64,000 bases of DNA from Limnanthes douglasii subsp. nivea (taxonomy: Eukaryota > Streptophyta > Magnoliopsida > Brassicales > Limnanthaceae): assembly GCA_036936605.1 (NCBI GenBank), contig JAUPFV010000002.1:126464376-126528375 (forward strand), read 5' to 3'. Position 1 is the first letter of the stretch, and each line of letters begins with the position of its first letter. The notes under the pieces are model-generated. The model worked only from the letters and a program-made list of their open reading frames with translations. It had not been told where the DNA came from and ran no database searches. Of this stretch, positions 52,272-63,219 are shown piece after piece. Made by a program: the position numbers and the translations under genes.

Positions 52272-53324
52272 CTACTTCTCCAAAAACCGTTTCACAATCT
52301 CAAGACTTGGTTCAATCATGTCTCTATTCCAAATGTCTGTCCACCCTTCAGCATTGCTCGACGGAGTCAGCTTTTCTTTAACCGCTGCCGTTGCATCTAA
52401 TCGATGTATATCCCAACCTGCCTCTCTCAGCCGGAGAATTTTACCTACCTGTCTTTTCACCAGCTGACACGTGTTCTCTTTCATCTCTCTTACTGCTCGC
52501 TGGTAATCTTCATCTCGTTCCCGTTCCTCCCGGTTCCCCTTAGCTCTCATTTTCTGTTTACGAAAATACGACTCGAATTCGCGCACACCGACTGTTTTTG
52601 CTATTGCCGGATGACCTGTTGACTTGTCGGACCCCAAATACTGTTCCAGCTCTTCGAAAAGGCCAGCATCAAGCATCTCGTCAACACGTTTCCTCAAGCA
52701 ATCGAATAGAACGGGCAGTGCAACATCCACCCAGAGAAAACAAGAGTCGTATCTCACGTTGGAGCATATGGAACCATGATCTGTAAAAACATCTGCTTCC
52801 GGGTCAAACCGTTCAGCCATTAAAGAGTAAACAAAGGAGTTAGTACAACCAACAACGATAGGTATCTTTCCCCGAGAGCTTATATCTGAAATAAGCTCCG
52901 CACCAACCGAGCGAAAGTCGGTTGCAGTAAACTCGGGGTCATTCTGGTCAAATACACCGAGAAGATGATGAGGTACCCCACGCTGTTCAGGAACAGTAAT
53001 TCTGTTTCCAGCAATATCTAGTCCTTTGTATATCTGAATCTTATCGGAGTTTATTATTTCACCCGACAATTGAGTAGCAAGATCAATTGAAAATCTCGAT
53101 TTACCACTGCCAGTACCGCCCAAGATCACTATTACCTTCTCCTGCTGGTTGGCTGCGGAGTAACTCATCTGGGGTAGGAGACGAGGGCGCTGTTGGGTTT
53201 TGTGTTGAACGCCACAGTTGGATGAGAGAGAGACATTGTTAACCGACAAAGAGTAGACATGAAATGGGTTTAGGGTTAGATTCATTGCTACTGGGTTTAG
53301 AATTAGGGTTGTATTGGTATACAT
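52272..53324 (-). CDS. IPT: Adenylate isopentenyltransferase (cytokinin synthase), IPT copy C
   Basis: Intronless, 350 residues. It makes isopentenyladenine nucleotides from DMAPP and ATP or ADP, the entry to cytokinin synthesis. It has the same motifs as copy B: GGTGSGKS loop, NSDKIQIYKGLDI, GVPHHLLG, and FLWVDVALPVLFDCLRKRV. Against copy B I count Ala32 to Ser, loss of one codon in the PCRM/PQM stretch, Thr58 to Ala, an FDHND to FDQND change and GADL to GAEL. From there to the C-terminus the proteins look the same. TATA spacing again suggests that Met14 may be the start. The 3' flank is interrupted by a LINE 340 bp after the stop, but promoter and coding region appear whole. Confidence 0.95.
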   Translation of the reverse strand: MYTNTTLILNPVAMNLTLNPFHVYSLSVNNVSLSSNCGVQHKTQQRPRLLPQMSYSAANQQEKVIVILGGTGSGKSRFSIDLATQLSGEIINSDKIQIYKGLDIAGNRITVPEQRGVPHHLLGVFDQNDPEFTATDFRSVGAELISDISSRGKIPIVVGCTNSFVYSLMAERFDPEADVFTDHGSICSNVRYDSCFLWVDVALPVLFDCLRKRVDEMLDAGLFEELEQYLGSDKSTGHPAIAKTVGVREFESYFRKQKMRAKGNREERERDEDYQRAVREMKENTCQLVKRQVGKILRLREAGWDIHRLDATAAVKEKLTPSSNAEGWTDIWNRDMIEPSLEIVKRFLEK

Positions 53325-53340
53325 CAGATATCTAAAAGCT

Positions 53341-54870
53341 ATCCTTTAAATATATAATGCTGGGTCAGCCACATTTATTATATTCCTTATCTTTCCTATC
53401 ATCTTTTGGCATGGTCAACTAAATATTAATATTTTTTGGTATTAACCATAATCAAATTTTATAATATCTAAAAGCTCCAACTAAAAATACAAATTATCTA
53501 AAACGGACCTATTTTAATTTTAATGATGCTACAAGTTTTAATTTTTTTATTAAAATATGATAATAAGAAAATATATACATTACCAATGTTTTACCCCTTT
53601 TGTTGTTTGACTTTTTAATTTTATGGATTTGTTTTACAATAACTCCATAAATCTTTAGGTTAATTTTAACTTTTTACCTATAACATTTTGTATTTAATGT
53701 TAAAAATAAATAAAATGACAAACATTTTGATTCCAGAATAATTTCAATAAAATAATCTTTAAATATAATAATTGTTCAATCACATTTATTATTTTAGTTC
53801 TATAAATATAATAATTGCTCAATCACATTTATTACTTTAGTTCGGTTTGTTATTTGTAATTTAATAAATATTTTAATCATTAAAATTTCTCCAAAACTTT
53901 CGTATTAACCATTATAAAAATTTATAATTGCTAAAAGTCCTAATTAATAATATAACTTGTCCAATGCTAACTTATGTTTAATCTAAGTGAAACTTTTGAA
54001 TTTTAAATTTTATTAAAAATATTTTAGTAATATTAGGTACATATTTTTTTATGGATGAGTTTTTAATAACTCGTGAATTGTGTATGATACAAAAAAAGAA
54101 GGTAAAAGGTTACCTTCTGTTCCTGTTTAGTCTTTCTCTTTTTTCTGTTTCTGAAGTTTTTTTTTTTCTTTTCTTCTAGGAAAAATAGACACCCAACTCA
54201 AATCACATTTAGAATGTATGATTTTCTAAATAAAACAAATAGACTAGATATATAATTGGGTTAATCATATTTAATATTTTAGTTAAGTTTGCTTATTTTT
54301 TCTTAAAATTATTGTAAATTTTCATATTAAGCACCACAAAAATTTATAATATTTAAAAGTTCTAATTAATATTATAAATTATCTAATACTGACTTATTAT
54401 AATTTTTGCGAAGCTTCAAAATTATAATTTTATTAAAATATGAAAATAATCACTAATATATATATATATATATATATATAGAAATTACAAATGTTTTAGA
54501 CATTTTATTGTTTAACTTTTTATTTCATGAGTACTTTTTATATAATTCCCTAAGTGTTTCGGTTAGTTTCAATTTTTTGACGGTGACATTTAGTACTAAA
54601 TCTTAAAAATAAATAAAATGACAAACATTTGGATTTCAATATAATTTTAAAAAGTAATCCATAAATATAAAAATGGTTCAATCACATTTATTACTTTAGT
54701 TAGGTTTGTTATTTGATCTAATAATATTTTAACTATTAAAATTTATCTGAAACTTTCTTATTAACCATAATAAAATTTTATAATTGCTAAAATTTCCAAT
54801 TAATGATATAACTTATGCAATACTATTTTAATTTCAGTGAAGTTTTCAAATTTTATATTTTATTAAATTT
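53341..54870 (-). promoter_or_regulatory. Tandem promoter-like array upstream of IPT copy C
   Basis: At least four diverged units, with TATA-like runs near 53345 (the gene's own, about 20 bp before the ATG on this strand), 53760, 54250 and 54665. Each is accompanied by CAATCACATTTATTA or a close variant. In the second unit, a stretch of about 46 bp (TATAAATATAATAATTG, TCAATCACATTTATTA) is doubled near 53757-53845. A (TA)n run lies at 54458-54480. It corresponds to 15158-16118 upstream of copy B, with one more unit. Confidence 0.7.
54458..54480. repeat. (TA)n microsatellite
   Basis: About eleven TA repeats between two promoter-array units of IPT copy C. Confidence 0.95.
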
Positions 54871-55497
54871 ATTATTATAATTGTTAAAAATAAAAAAATA
54901 TACATTCATTATAACTAGTTTACTATTTTATTTATGGTTTTATGAGAGATTTGTAAATAACTTATAATACGACACCCAATTCAAATCATATTTAACTCTA
55001 TCTTATTTAGCTCTCTCTTGTTTTTTTAAATTTTTTGGATTTATTTATGTTTCCCGTTTTATATTTTGAATTTCGCAGGTAAAAGAAAATTTACTTTTAG
55101 TACACATTTTACTATTCTTTTAACATATGTTTCGCATTTGGTAAATTGCATAAGTTTTTTTTAATCCATATGCACCTTTCATATTTCATATTAAACCTTG
55201 ATTTGCAATTTGCATTCAGATTGTTTGAAATGGGTAACAATTGATTTCATACCTTTCAACCACTTCAACCACTGGTTCAACAAAAATACGGAATCAAAAT
55301 TTTAAAAAAGTTACACATTAGATGAATGGCTATAGATTTTATTACAAACATTGTTATTTTAGATTTTGAACAAAATACTCGATCTAAAATCTGAAAACCC
55401 CGATGATTTCTTAGGTCCAGGTGACTATATTTCCATCATCTTTTTAACCATGAGTTTGCTAAAACTAGTTTCATATGTAATAGAGTAAAATGATAAT
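54871..55497. other. Region between the IPT C array and gypsy2
   Basis: AT-rich. I see no gene and no recognisable repeat. The last five bases before the LTR (55498-55502, GATAT) are the gypsy2 target duplication. Confidence 0.5.
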
Positions 55498-55502
55498 GAT
55501 AT

Positions 55503-55885
55503 TGACAATGGGATAAAAATATTGTGATAAATGGAATAAATAAGATAAATAAAGTGATTAATTTGATGAAGTAAAGTATTAAGTACAAAACTTAACAAGT
55601 ATATAAATTGAGGGGGTCAAATGTAAAAACTAAGGTGTATGTTTATAATCAGTAAAGTAGTAAAGTGAAAAGACCGTATAAGGACGGGTAAATGTGTAAA
55701 TTATGACTCACCTCTTGTATAAAGGACAATCCTACTTGGAAAAAGGGCCAATCATTAGTAAATTATTACCTCATTATTACTTTTGTCTTTTTGTCATTCT
55801 ACTCATTTTTCTCTCTCTCTAAAATTAGCAGCATAAGAACATTGACACGACAAAGTACTCCGCTAAGAATGTTTTGAACTTATCA
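55503..55885 (+). repeat. gypsy2 5' LTR
   Basis: 383 bp, starting TGACAATGGG and ending ACTTATCA. It shares ACCGTATAA..GGGTAAATGTG and TTATGACTCACCTCTTGTAT with the gypsy1 LTR. The gypsy2 3' LTR lacks this part. Confidence 0.92.
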
Positions 55886-56423
55886 TTAGCTCCGTCTGTG
55901 GGAAGAGGATTGGTACCAAAATTGTCATTCCAAAACCATAAATCTTATATTAAAATGTTGTGAGGGTAATGGATACGAACATATTTGGAGGGTGAAAATC
56001 TAGTACGAAGAATCGTGTGGTCGGAAGTCATCTAAAGATCCCCTTTTCGAGGAGCAAATGGTTTTGACAAACAAAAAAACAATAGTGACCAATTTTCCGA
56101 CGACCTGCTAGAAAAATCTGCTATAGTAGCTTGTAGGAAAGAACTTGTGGAAGATATTGAAAATATTGAATGCTGAGAAGGAAGTGAAGCTAAATTCATA
56201 AAGACTCAAATAAGAAATCCGAAGAGAACAAATAAATGAAAAAAATCACATGTAAAATGCTTCTCGGGCAGATGAGAGACATCAAAGAAGAGATTGTTAT
56301 TCTTCGAATAGAATGGTGAAATCTAAATATCGCTAAGAATCAACTAACTCTAGCGATTATTCATCATATGGTACAGACGAATATCTTTCCCCATAAAGGG
56401 ACAATTAATATCCAAAAAATTAC

Positions 56424-57650
56424 TTGCAAATAGATTCTGGGAGGAAAAAACATGGCCGTCGAACATCTCCCCGTGCTAAGGGTCCGAGGAAGGAAAATAA
56501 TGAACAAGATAAAAAAAAAGGACTTGGGTCCGAGGAGAATCCTAGGGTTGTGCATGTTAATATGAGGGTACAAATAAACCCCCACATGTTGTTTCCTTCT
56601 GGAAACCATAACCTTGAATATCGTGTAAGTAATCAATTTACCTATCTGTCTGAAGCAGGTTTATATACGACAATGAATGAAGGACTTGGAGGAAGTATGT
56701 ACAAAATGGGTCATAATTGGAGCCTTTTCTCTTTCTAGAATTTCTTTCTAGGCATTTTCCAAAGTTGTTTGATGTCTCGAAGCTGGATATGTTTGACGAA
56801 ACACAAGATGTGGGCAACCATATCGAATAATTTAAGAACTTTATGATCAATTATGACGATGATGACAATTTTCCAACGTAGAGCTTTCTCTCAAACCTTC
56901 GAGAATGCAGCTTCAAAGTGGTATAATCGTTTGTCTGTGGGTTGTATTAATTTTTCTGTTATGTCTAAGAATATCTTTTGTCAAAATTTCTTCGGAAGGA
57001 ACACGTTTCCACACGAATGGTGATACAATAATTTATTGTCCGAAAAAGGCAGGGGAGAGTCTTGAGGAGTACAAAAATCGTTTTATCAAAACAAAAACTG
57101 ATATGGAAAGTTTTGAGGATATTGTACTACTTGTTTTTCAGATAGGATTGCTTCCGCAAATTTGGAAGGATAATGTTGCTAAAAAAGAAGCCCTTAAATT
57201 TAGGGATTTGCTAATTAAGTAAAAAAATCATGGTGGAAGAAACGCAAACAGGGGAAACGATTTCTTGGGCATAGATACAACATAACCAGTTATGTTAAAG
57301 TTCAATGACACCACGAAACATTTCGCAACCAATAAACGTTTTCCGACCTCGAGCACCAGCTCAAACAATAATCCATGCACCTCCAAAAATGAAAGAATAT
57401 GTCATAGTTGTTAATACACAACAATATGTATGACCCATATCATAAAAATAGATCTGACTAACCTATTTCGCCGAGTTGGTTGAATGTGTAGCAACAATAT
57501 TTGAGAGAACACGTCCACATGTACACTTTTGTAAGCCGTTTCCTAAACAAACTCCAAGGGACAACATAAGTAATAGGTATTGTAAGTGTCGTGAGGACAT
57601 TGGGCATGATACGAAGGATTATGTGAAGTTAAAAAAATGATACACGCTTT
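56424..57650 (+). pseudogene. gypsy2 gag (broken)
   Basis: Pieces in several frames: 56424-56738 (N-terminal), about 56745-56880 (LFDVSKLDMFDETQD, then NHIE-stop), 56905-57222 (GDTIIYCPKKAGESLEEY, IGLLPQIWKD) and a knuckle-like segment near 57580-57640. Order and residues parallel the gypsy1 gag at 6199-5120. Confidence 0.8.
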
Positions 57651-57989
57651 AATTGAAAAGTTGAAGCTAACAACATTTGTGAAGAAGAATTCTATGGTTG
57701 CTCCAAAGAAAGAAAATGCTCTGAATCCATAAGATGCTTTAATGATCTCAAAACCTATTGATGAAGAATATATTGATGCATTTTATATTTCCATAGAGTA
57801 TTTAGATCTGAAAACATATATAAACAACATTAATACGGTGGAAGGTCCAATTGTAAAAGGAAAGTCTAGTTAATTATGTGCTTTCTTTGAGTCACTAACA
57901 ATTTTTCGAAAGGATAATGTTGCAAGGACATTGAATTATTCTCGAAAGAAGCAAATTGTTAGCCTAGCAACTCAACTGGAGGCGAAGCT

Positions 57990-58497
57990 TCACCACATTT
58001 ATACAAAAATCTATCTCCAATACTTTGTCTTGAAAATGACGACACGAGAGATGTAGTTGGTCCGCATGAGGATGCGTTTGTTATTGTAGAAGAAATTGTT
58101 GGGCATGAGATATGGAGAATTTTTATTGATACTGAAAGCTTAGGTAACATCATGTTTATGACTACTTATAGTCAGATAAACAATTCACAAACAATCTTTC
58201 GGTCAGATCGGATAATTGTGAGGTTTAGTGGAGTAACGACTGAAGTGGTAGAAGAATTTAAAAAAGATGGTGACGGTTTTGTTTATTGTGGTAGATGCTC
58301 CAACATCTTACCATGCAATTTTTGGAAGGTCTTGGATTTTTGGAATGCATATTGTGTCATCAATTATTCATCAATGTTTGAAGTATGTCTTGAGAAACAA
58401 TATGGGAACGGTTAGAAACCGTCAAAAGATGGAAAAAGAATGTTATCGAACGACGTTGGCCCAAAAACAAATAAAAGGAGTCGAGTCAAAGAAATAA
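57990..58497 (+). pseudogene. gypsy2 protease region (broken)
   Basis: The active-site segment reads RIFIDTESLGNIMF, with Glu in place of the usual Gly of D-T-G-S. A frameshift near 58265 leads to SYHAIFGRSWIFGMHIV, the conserved closing block. It matches gypsy1 4326-5054 but is inactive by inspection. Confidence 0.75.
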
Positions 58498-58679
58498 TAA
58501 CAATCATTGGGGTCTTCCTAGGGATCCAACCATGTGGATGATCCGAGGAATACTCCCTAGGATTATGGTCCCATACGAAAGTTTCGAGGATCATACATTC
58601 TCCAAGGGTAAAAGTCTAAAAATTGGAAGAACGTTATCTTTGGAGGTGATGGAAAATTTAATTCAATTTTTATTAACAA

Positions 58680-59410
58680 AGTTACACTTATTCGCATGAT
58701 GTACATAAGATGTGACAGGGGTTCCTGCTGATATCATTTTTCATAGGTTAGCAGTACGAAACAATGTTCGTCTGATCATTCGGAATAGAAGATCTTTTTC
58801 AAAAGAAACACATGAGGCTATTGTAGAATAGGTGCATCGTTTAACTAAAATTGGGTACATATGTGAGTCACAATATCATTTATAGATTGCTAATCCGGTT
58901 TTCGTAAAGAAGAAGAACAAAAAATACTAGATGTATGTGGATTTTACTTATCTCAATTAGGTCATATCCAAAAGATACCTTCCCGGTTCTACGAATAGAT
59001 TAATTAGTAGACTCCACTTGGGAAATCGGTTACTTTCTTTTATGGCTTCCTATCCCGGATATAATCAAATCCAAATGGATCCAAAGGATAATGAGATTAC
59101 CATTTTTATCACCGGAAGAGGTTTATATTGTTATAAAGTAATGTTGTTTGGTTGAAAATGCTGGAGTGACTTAATCACGTTGAGTAAACAAAGATTTTGA
59201 AAATTAGAATGAGAGACATGTTGAATTATATATCGATGAAATGTTAGTAAAAATCACAAGAGATGAAAATCATTAGATAGATCTAGAAGAAATTTTCGCT
59301 AACCTGACAAAGGTAAATTTAAAATTGAATCCAAAAAAATATACGTTCGAAGTAAGATCCGAAAGTTTCTTAGGTACATAATTAGTGAGTGTGGGATAGA
59401 GGCTGACTTG
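58680..59410 (+). pseudogene. gypsy2 reverse transcriptase (broken)
   Basis: Recognisable in shifting frames: PIANPVFVKKKN-like sequence near 58890, a FFYGFLS/YSGYNQI-like segment near 59040-59070, FITGRGLYCYKVM near 59110, and the catalytic motif as YIDEMLVKI near 59230, where the second Asp is Glu. Numerous stops. Confidence 0.75.
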
Positions 59411-59449
59411 ATACAACTAAATGTTTCGAGCATTATGGCATCTCCTTGG

Positions 59450-60010
59450 ACGATCAACGAAGTACAGATTCTAGTAGGAAGATTTACAACCTTGAATAGA
59501 TTCAGAGCACAATTGTCGGACAAGTGTGTCCTTTTTTTCCAAGTGTTGAGATAAAAATATTGTTTTGACTGGATCCCAGAATGTTTCGAGGATTTTTTTC
59601 GAATTAAAATGTATATTTCTTCGCCAAAATATCTGAGAAAGCCAAATTTGGGAGAGAGGTTGTATGTTTATTTAGCGGTGTCAAATTATGATGTAAGTGT
59701 TGTTACGATACGAGATGAAGATAACTGCCCAAGACTAGTGTATTACATCTATAAAAAGTCTCTTGGCTTATACACTAGTACCTATTTTGCGTAAAATTTG
59801 ACATTATTTTCAGGCTCATTCTATCATTTTACAAACATCTTTTCCATTGAAAAATATGTTGCAAAGGCATGGTGTATCAAGAAGAATGATTAAGTATTCG
59901 ATTTAATTGGGAGATTTTGATATTTAATTTGAGCCTACGACTACCATTAATGAAGAAAACTTTGAGTCAGAGTAGATGGTCCGAAAAGATGGGGGATCAA
60001 GTGCAGTGGG
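59450..60010 (+). pseudogene. gypsy2 RNase H and stub of the second RNase H
   Basis: LVGRFTTLNRF, then 59609-59794 with KPNLGERLYVYLAVSNYD and YYIYKKSLG. Near 59985 a fragment DGGSSAVG resembles the start of the second RNase H of gypsy1 (TDGGSNISG). About 400 bp of that domain are missing before the next recognisable part. Confidence 0.7.
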
Positions 60011-60180
60011 ATGTAGCTCATTCTTTGGCTATTGTTTCATATTACGAGGAGTACCCTTAGATTATCACACAAGAAAATCCTTCACTAGCAAAGGGGTTTG
60101 AGTCGTTAGAAGGGTCTATCGAAGCTTTTCAAATTTCTATAAGCACAGGGAAAGATTGAACGGGTGAAATTAAAGAATTT

Positions 60181-61690
60181 TTGGTAAATTATTTGTTACC
60201 TATTGACAAAGTAATGGCCAAAAGAATACGGTTTAAGGCATATTGTTATATTTTCCTCGGAGATATATTGTATAAAAAATCATTTACTCGGCCTTTACTT
60301 AGATGCTTAAGAGAAAATGAATCCCAAATGATATTGTTAGAGTTACATAATGGGGAAGGATCTACACACTCTGCTTATAAAACCTTGATACAAAGAGTTA
60401 TTCTAGAAGGGTACTACTTTCCTACAATATCTTCGGATGCCAAAGAGGCAGTTCACAAATGTGATACCTTACAAAGGTTTTCTAATACAAGCCATGTACC
60501 AAGAGTTCCTTTTGAATCAATATCTGAATTACTACCTTTTGACTGATGAGGCATTGATCTGGTTAGACCATTACCGATGGCATGAGGAGGACGACAAAGA
60601 ATAATTGTCGCGGTGGATTATTTTTATAAATGGGTAGAAGATTAACCATTAGCAGTAACAAAATCTAAGGATGTGATTAGGTTATAAAACGTTGATACGC
60701 AGAGTTCTTCTAGCAAGGTAATATTATCCTACAATATCTTCGGATGCCAAGGAGTTTGTTAAAAAATATGACAACTTACAAAGGTTTGTAATACAATCCA
60801 TGCACTAGGAGCGCATCTTGAATCAATATCTGAATACTACATTTTGACCGACGAGGCATTGATCTGGTCAGACCATTACTGATGGCATGAGGAGGAGGAC
60901 AAACAATAATTGTTGCGGTGGACTATTTTTCTAAAATGGTGTAAAATGAACCATTAGCAGTAACAAAATCTAAGGATGTGATTAGGTTTATTTTTCCAAT
61001 ATTTGTTATCGTTTTGGGTATCTAAAAAATATAACAATGGATAATGGGTCACAATTTCATAACCAAGAAATGAAGGCTTTTTGTGCTGCTAAAGGAATAC
61101 AACAGTGTTTCTCAGTACCTTTCCATCCGCAAGAGAATTAATAACTTGAGGTTACCAATCGAACAATTCTGGATGGTTTAAATAATAATTTGGAAGATAA
61201 TATAAAAATGGCCAGATTATTTACAAGAACTTTTGTGGGCATACAGAACTAATCATCGGACGGCCAAACAAGAATCACCATATGTGTTAGTCCATAGAAA
61301 TGATGTAATGATTCTATCCATAATAATCGTCCTATCATATCGAATTAGTGAATATTACGAAGAAATAAATGAAAAAGAAAAGTGTACAGAGTTAGATTTA
61401 GAAATAAGAAAAAATAAAGAGTGCATAATTCAATTGTTTACACTATCAGATTTGGATGAGAAGTTAGTATGCTTCCAAAGTTAGAAGGTGGGACTTTTAA
61501 AACAAGGGACAAAGTGTTGAGGAAAATATTTATTCATACAACATAAAAACGGCTTCGTAACCTAGGACGTAACTAGGACGGGTCGTATACTATAATGAAG
61601 AAAGTTAAGTCAGGGACGTATCGACTCAAAGATAAAGAAGGAAGAGAGCTTCCTTACTCGTGGAATATTGAGCATCTTAGAGTGAATATG
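60181..61690 (+). pseudogene. gypsy2 integrase, partly duplicated (broken)
   Basis: 60181-60546 holds the integrase start (LLELHNGEGSTHSAYKTLI, then GYYFPTISSDAKEAVHKCD), where the second Cys of the C-x2-C pair is Leu. The core follows (GGRTTKNNC-like frames near 60590, MDNGSQF near 61035) and the C-terminal part reaches about 61690. A segment of about 300 bp is doubled at 60383-60985. Confidence 0.8.
60383..60985. repeat. Internal ~300-bp tandem duplication in gypsy2 integrase
   Basis: Unit 1 is about 60383-60686 and unit 2 about 60687-60985. Both run from TTGATAC.(A/C)AGAGTT(A/C)TTCTAG to TCTAAGGATGTGATTAGGTT. The units differ at many positions, so the doubling is old. Confidence 0.88.
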
Positions 61691-61837
61691 TAAGTTTATA
61701 AATATTTTTTATAAATTTATATAAGTATCGGTGGCATACGTTTTCCTACCATCGGTGGCGCAAGAAGGTTTTAATGAGGTGTCCTAATAGCCGACTTATA
61801 TATAATATTTATTTGCCATCATAAAACTACTTACACA

Positions 61838-62012
61838 ATTTTTATCATTTTGGAGCGGAAGGGTCTTACAAGTAATGTTGGTCTATAATTTTTATCATTT
61901 TGGACCGGAAGGGTCTTCCAGAAAATGTTGGTCTATAATTTTGATCATTTTGGACTATCAGGGTCTTCCAACGAATGTTAGTCTATAATTTTTATCATTT
62001 TGGACCGAGGGC
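61838..62012. repeat. 50-bp tandem array in the gypsy2 3' region
   Basis: TTT(T/G)ATCATTTTGGA recurs at 61841, 61891, 61941 and 61991 with an exact 50-bp period and GGGTCTTCCA and AATGTTGGTCTATAA between. Same position in the element as the 51-bp array of gypsy1. Confidence 0.92.
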
Positions 62013-62853
62013 TGGATACTAGGGGGATCAAATGTAATATGGTTTCCTGAGGTTCCTACTAGGTCAGAATGTTTATGGAGGGTAGGCCACTAACCATAAA
62101 ATGTTGTTTGGAGGACTTGTAAAGGCATGGGTTCTTTTTCTACGCCTACAACCCTTCTCTCTTCACTCTTTTTCGAGATGTTGAACCAATCCCAAGGTTT
62201 GTATCTCTCAGGCCCTTCGGTGTTTCTAGGCATGAAAGGATAAAGAAAATGTTTAGTGGGATAATCTACCTCTCTCTCTAAACAAAAGTATCACTTTATC
62301 ACTCTAAAACTAAAAAATGTGTAACTTTGAATTTGTGAGCGTAGTCAAATATTTATACATATGATATGGGCTTCCAAGGATACTGAAGGTCCGATTAAAA
62401 AATGGTACTTAGAGAAGATTAAAAGTTTTTTGGAGAAGCTATTCTACCTATGATCTGATTCCTACGTGTATGGAGAAGCGTAAAGATTTGTTGGGGCCTT
62501 TATTCATCCACAAATTCTTTTGGAAAGCTTGTTAGTGCGTGCCAGAAAATTGTTGACACATAGGATTAAATGACAGTACAACTCTACAAGTTTTTTGTCA
62601 CAAAGATTGGGACAACTCATCAAATTCTACTCCAACACGCAACCTTAGATGAGTGATGAGGGATACTAGGTCATTATTTCAAATGATGAAGTCATAGGTC
62701 TGGAATAATATCAGAGTAAGGATAATTTGATGATAATCAAAAGAAGATTGAGAAATCAAAGGAAGAAAAATATGATGATGAATCTGTGAAGAATATGCGT
62801 CCATGAATAAGTTCTAAGTATAGCTTCAGAAAGACTTGGGGTGGGGGGGCTAT
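62013..62853. other. gypsy2 untranslated 3' zone
   Basis: No antisense ORF and no gene seen. A purine tract (GGGGTGGGGGGG, 62839-62849) ends it just before the 3' LTR and would prime plus-strand synthesis. Confidence 0.6.
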
Positions 62854-63214
62854 TGATAAGAGAAGAAACATATTGTGATAAATGGGTTAAATAAGATAAA
62901 TAAAAGGATTAATTTGATGGAATAAAGTATTACGTACACAACTGAGAAGTATATAAATTGAGAGGGTCAAATGTAATAACTAAGGTGTATGTTTATAATA
63001 AGTAAAGTAGTAAGGTGAAAAACAACTTCTTTTGGGCAAAAGGGCCAATCATTAATCAATTATTACCTCATTATTACTTTTGTTTCTTTCTCTCTCTATT
63101 CATTTTATTTCTCTCTCTCTATAATTACTAACATATGAACATTATCGTTACAGATATCCTCATACGAACATTGACATGACAGAGTATTTCAGTAATAATT
63201 CTCTAGACTTATCA
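62854..63214 (+). repeat. gypsy2 3' LTR
   Basis: 361 bp, starting TGATAAGAGA and ending ACTTATCA. Against the 5' LTR it lacks the segment with GTAAATTATGACTCACC and has an extra stretch near 63145-63165. The divergence shows that the insertion is old. Confidence 0.92.
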
Positions 63215-63219
63215 GATAT

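Larger units (their letters stand above)
55503..63214 (+). mobile_element. gypsy2: Tat-type Ty3/gypsy element with both LTRs
   Basis: 5' LTR 55503-55885, primer-binding site from about 55887, degraded gag, protease, reverse transcriptase, RNase H and integrase, 50-bp tandem array, purine tract GGGGTGGGGGGG at 62839-62849, and 3' LTR 62854-63214. GATAT flanks it on both sides (55498-55502 and 63215-63219). It is related to gypsy1 throughout but full of stops and frameshifts, and it lacks most of the second RNase H and any antisense ORF. It lies 2.2 kb upstream of IPT copy C with its 5' LTR facing the gene. Confidence 0.93.

Noticed and set aside
346..62012. CRISPR-like arrays
   Set aside because: The periodic arrays have no unique spacers between identical repeats; they are ordinary minisatellites in plant retrotransposons.
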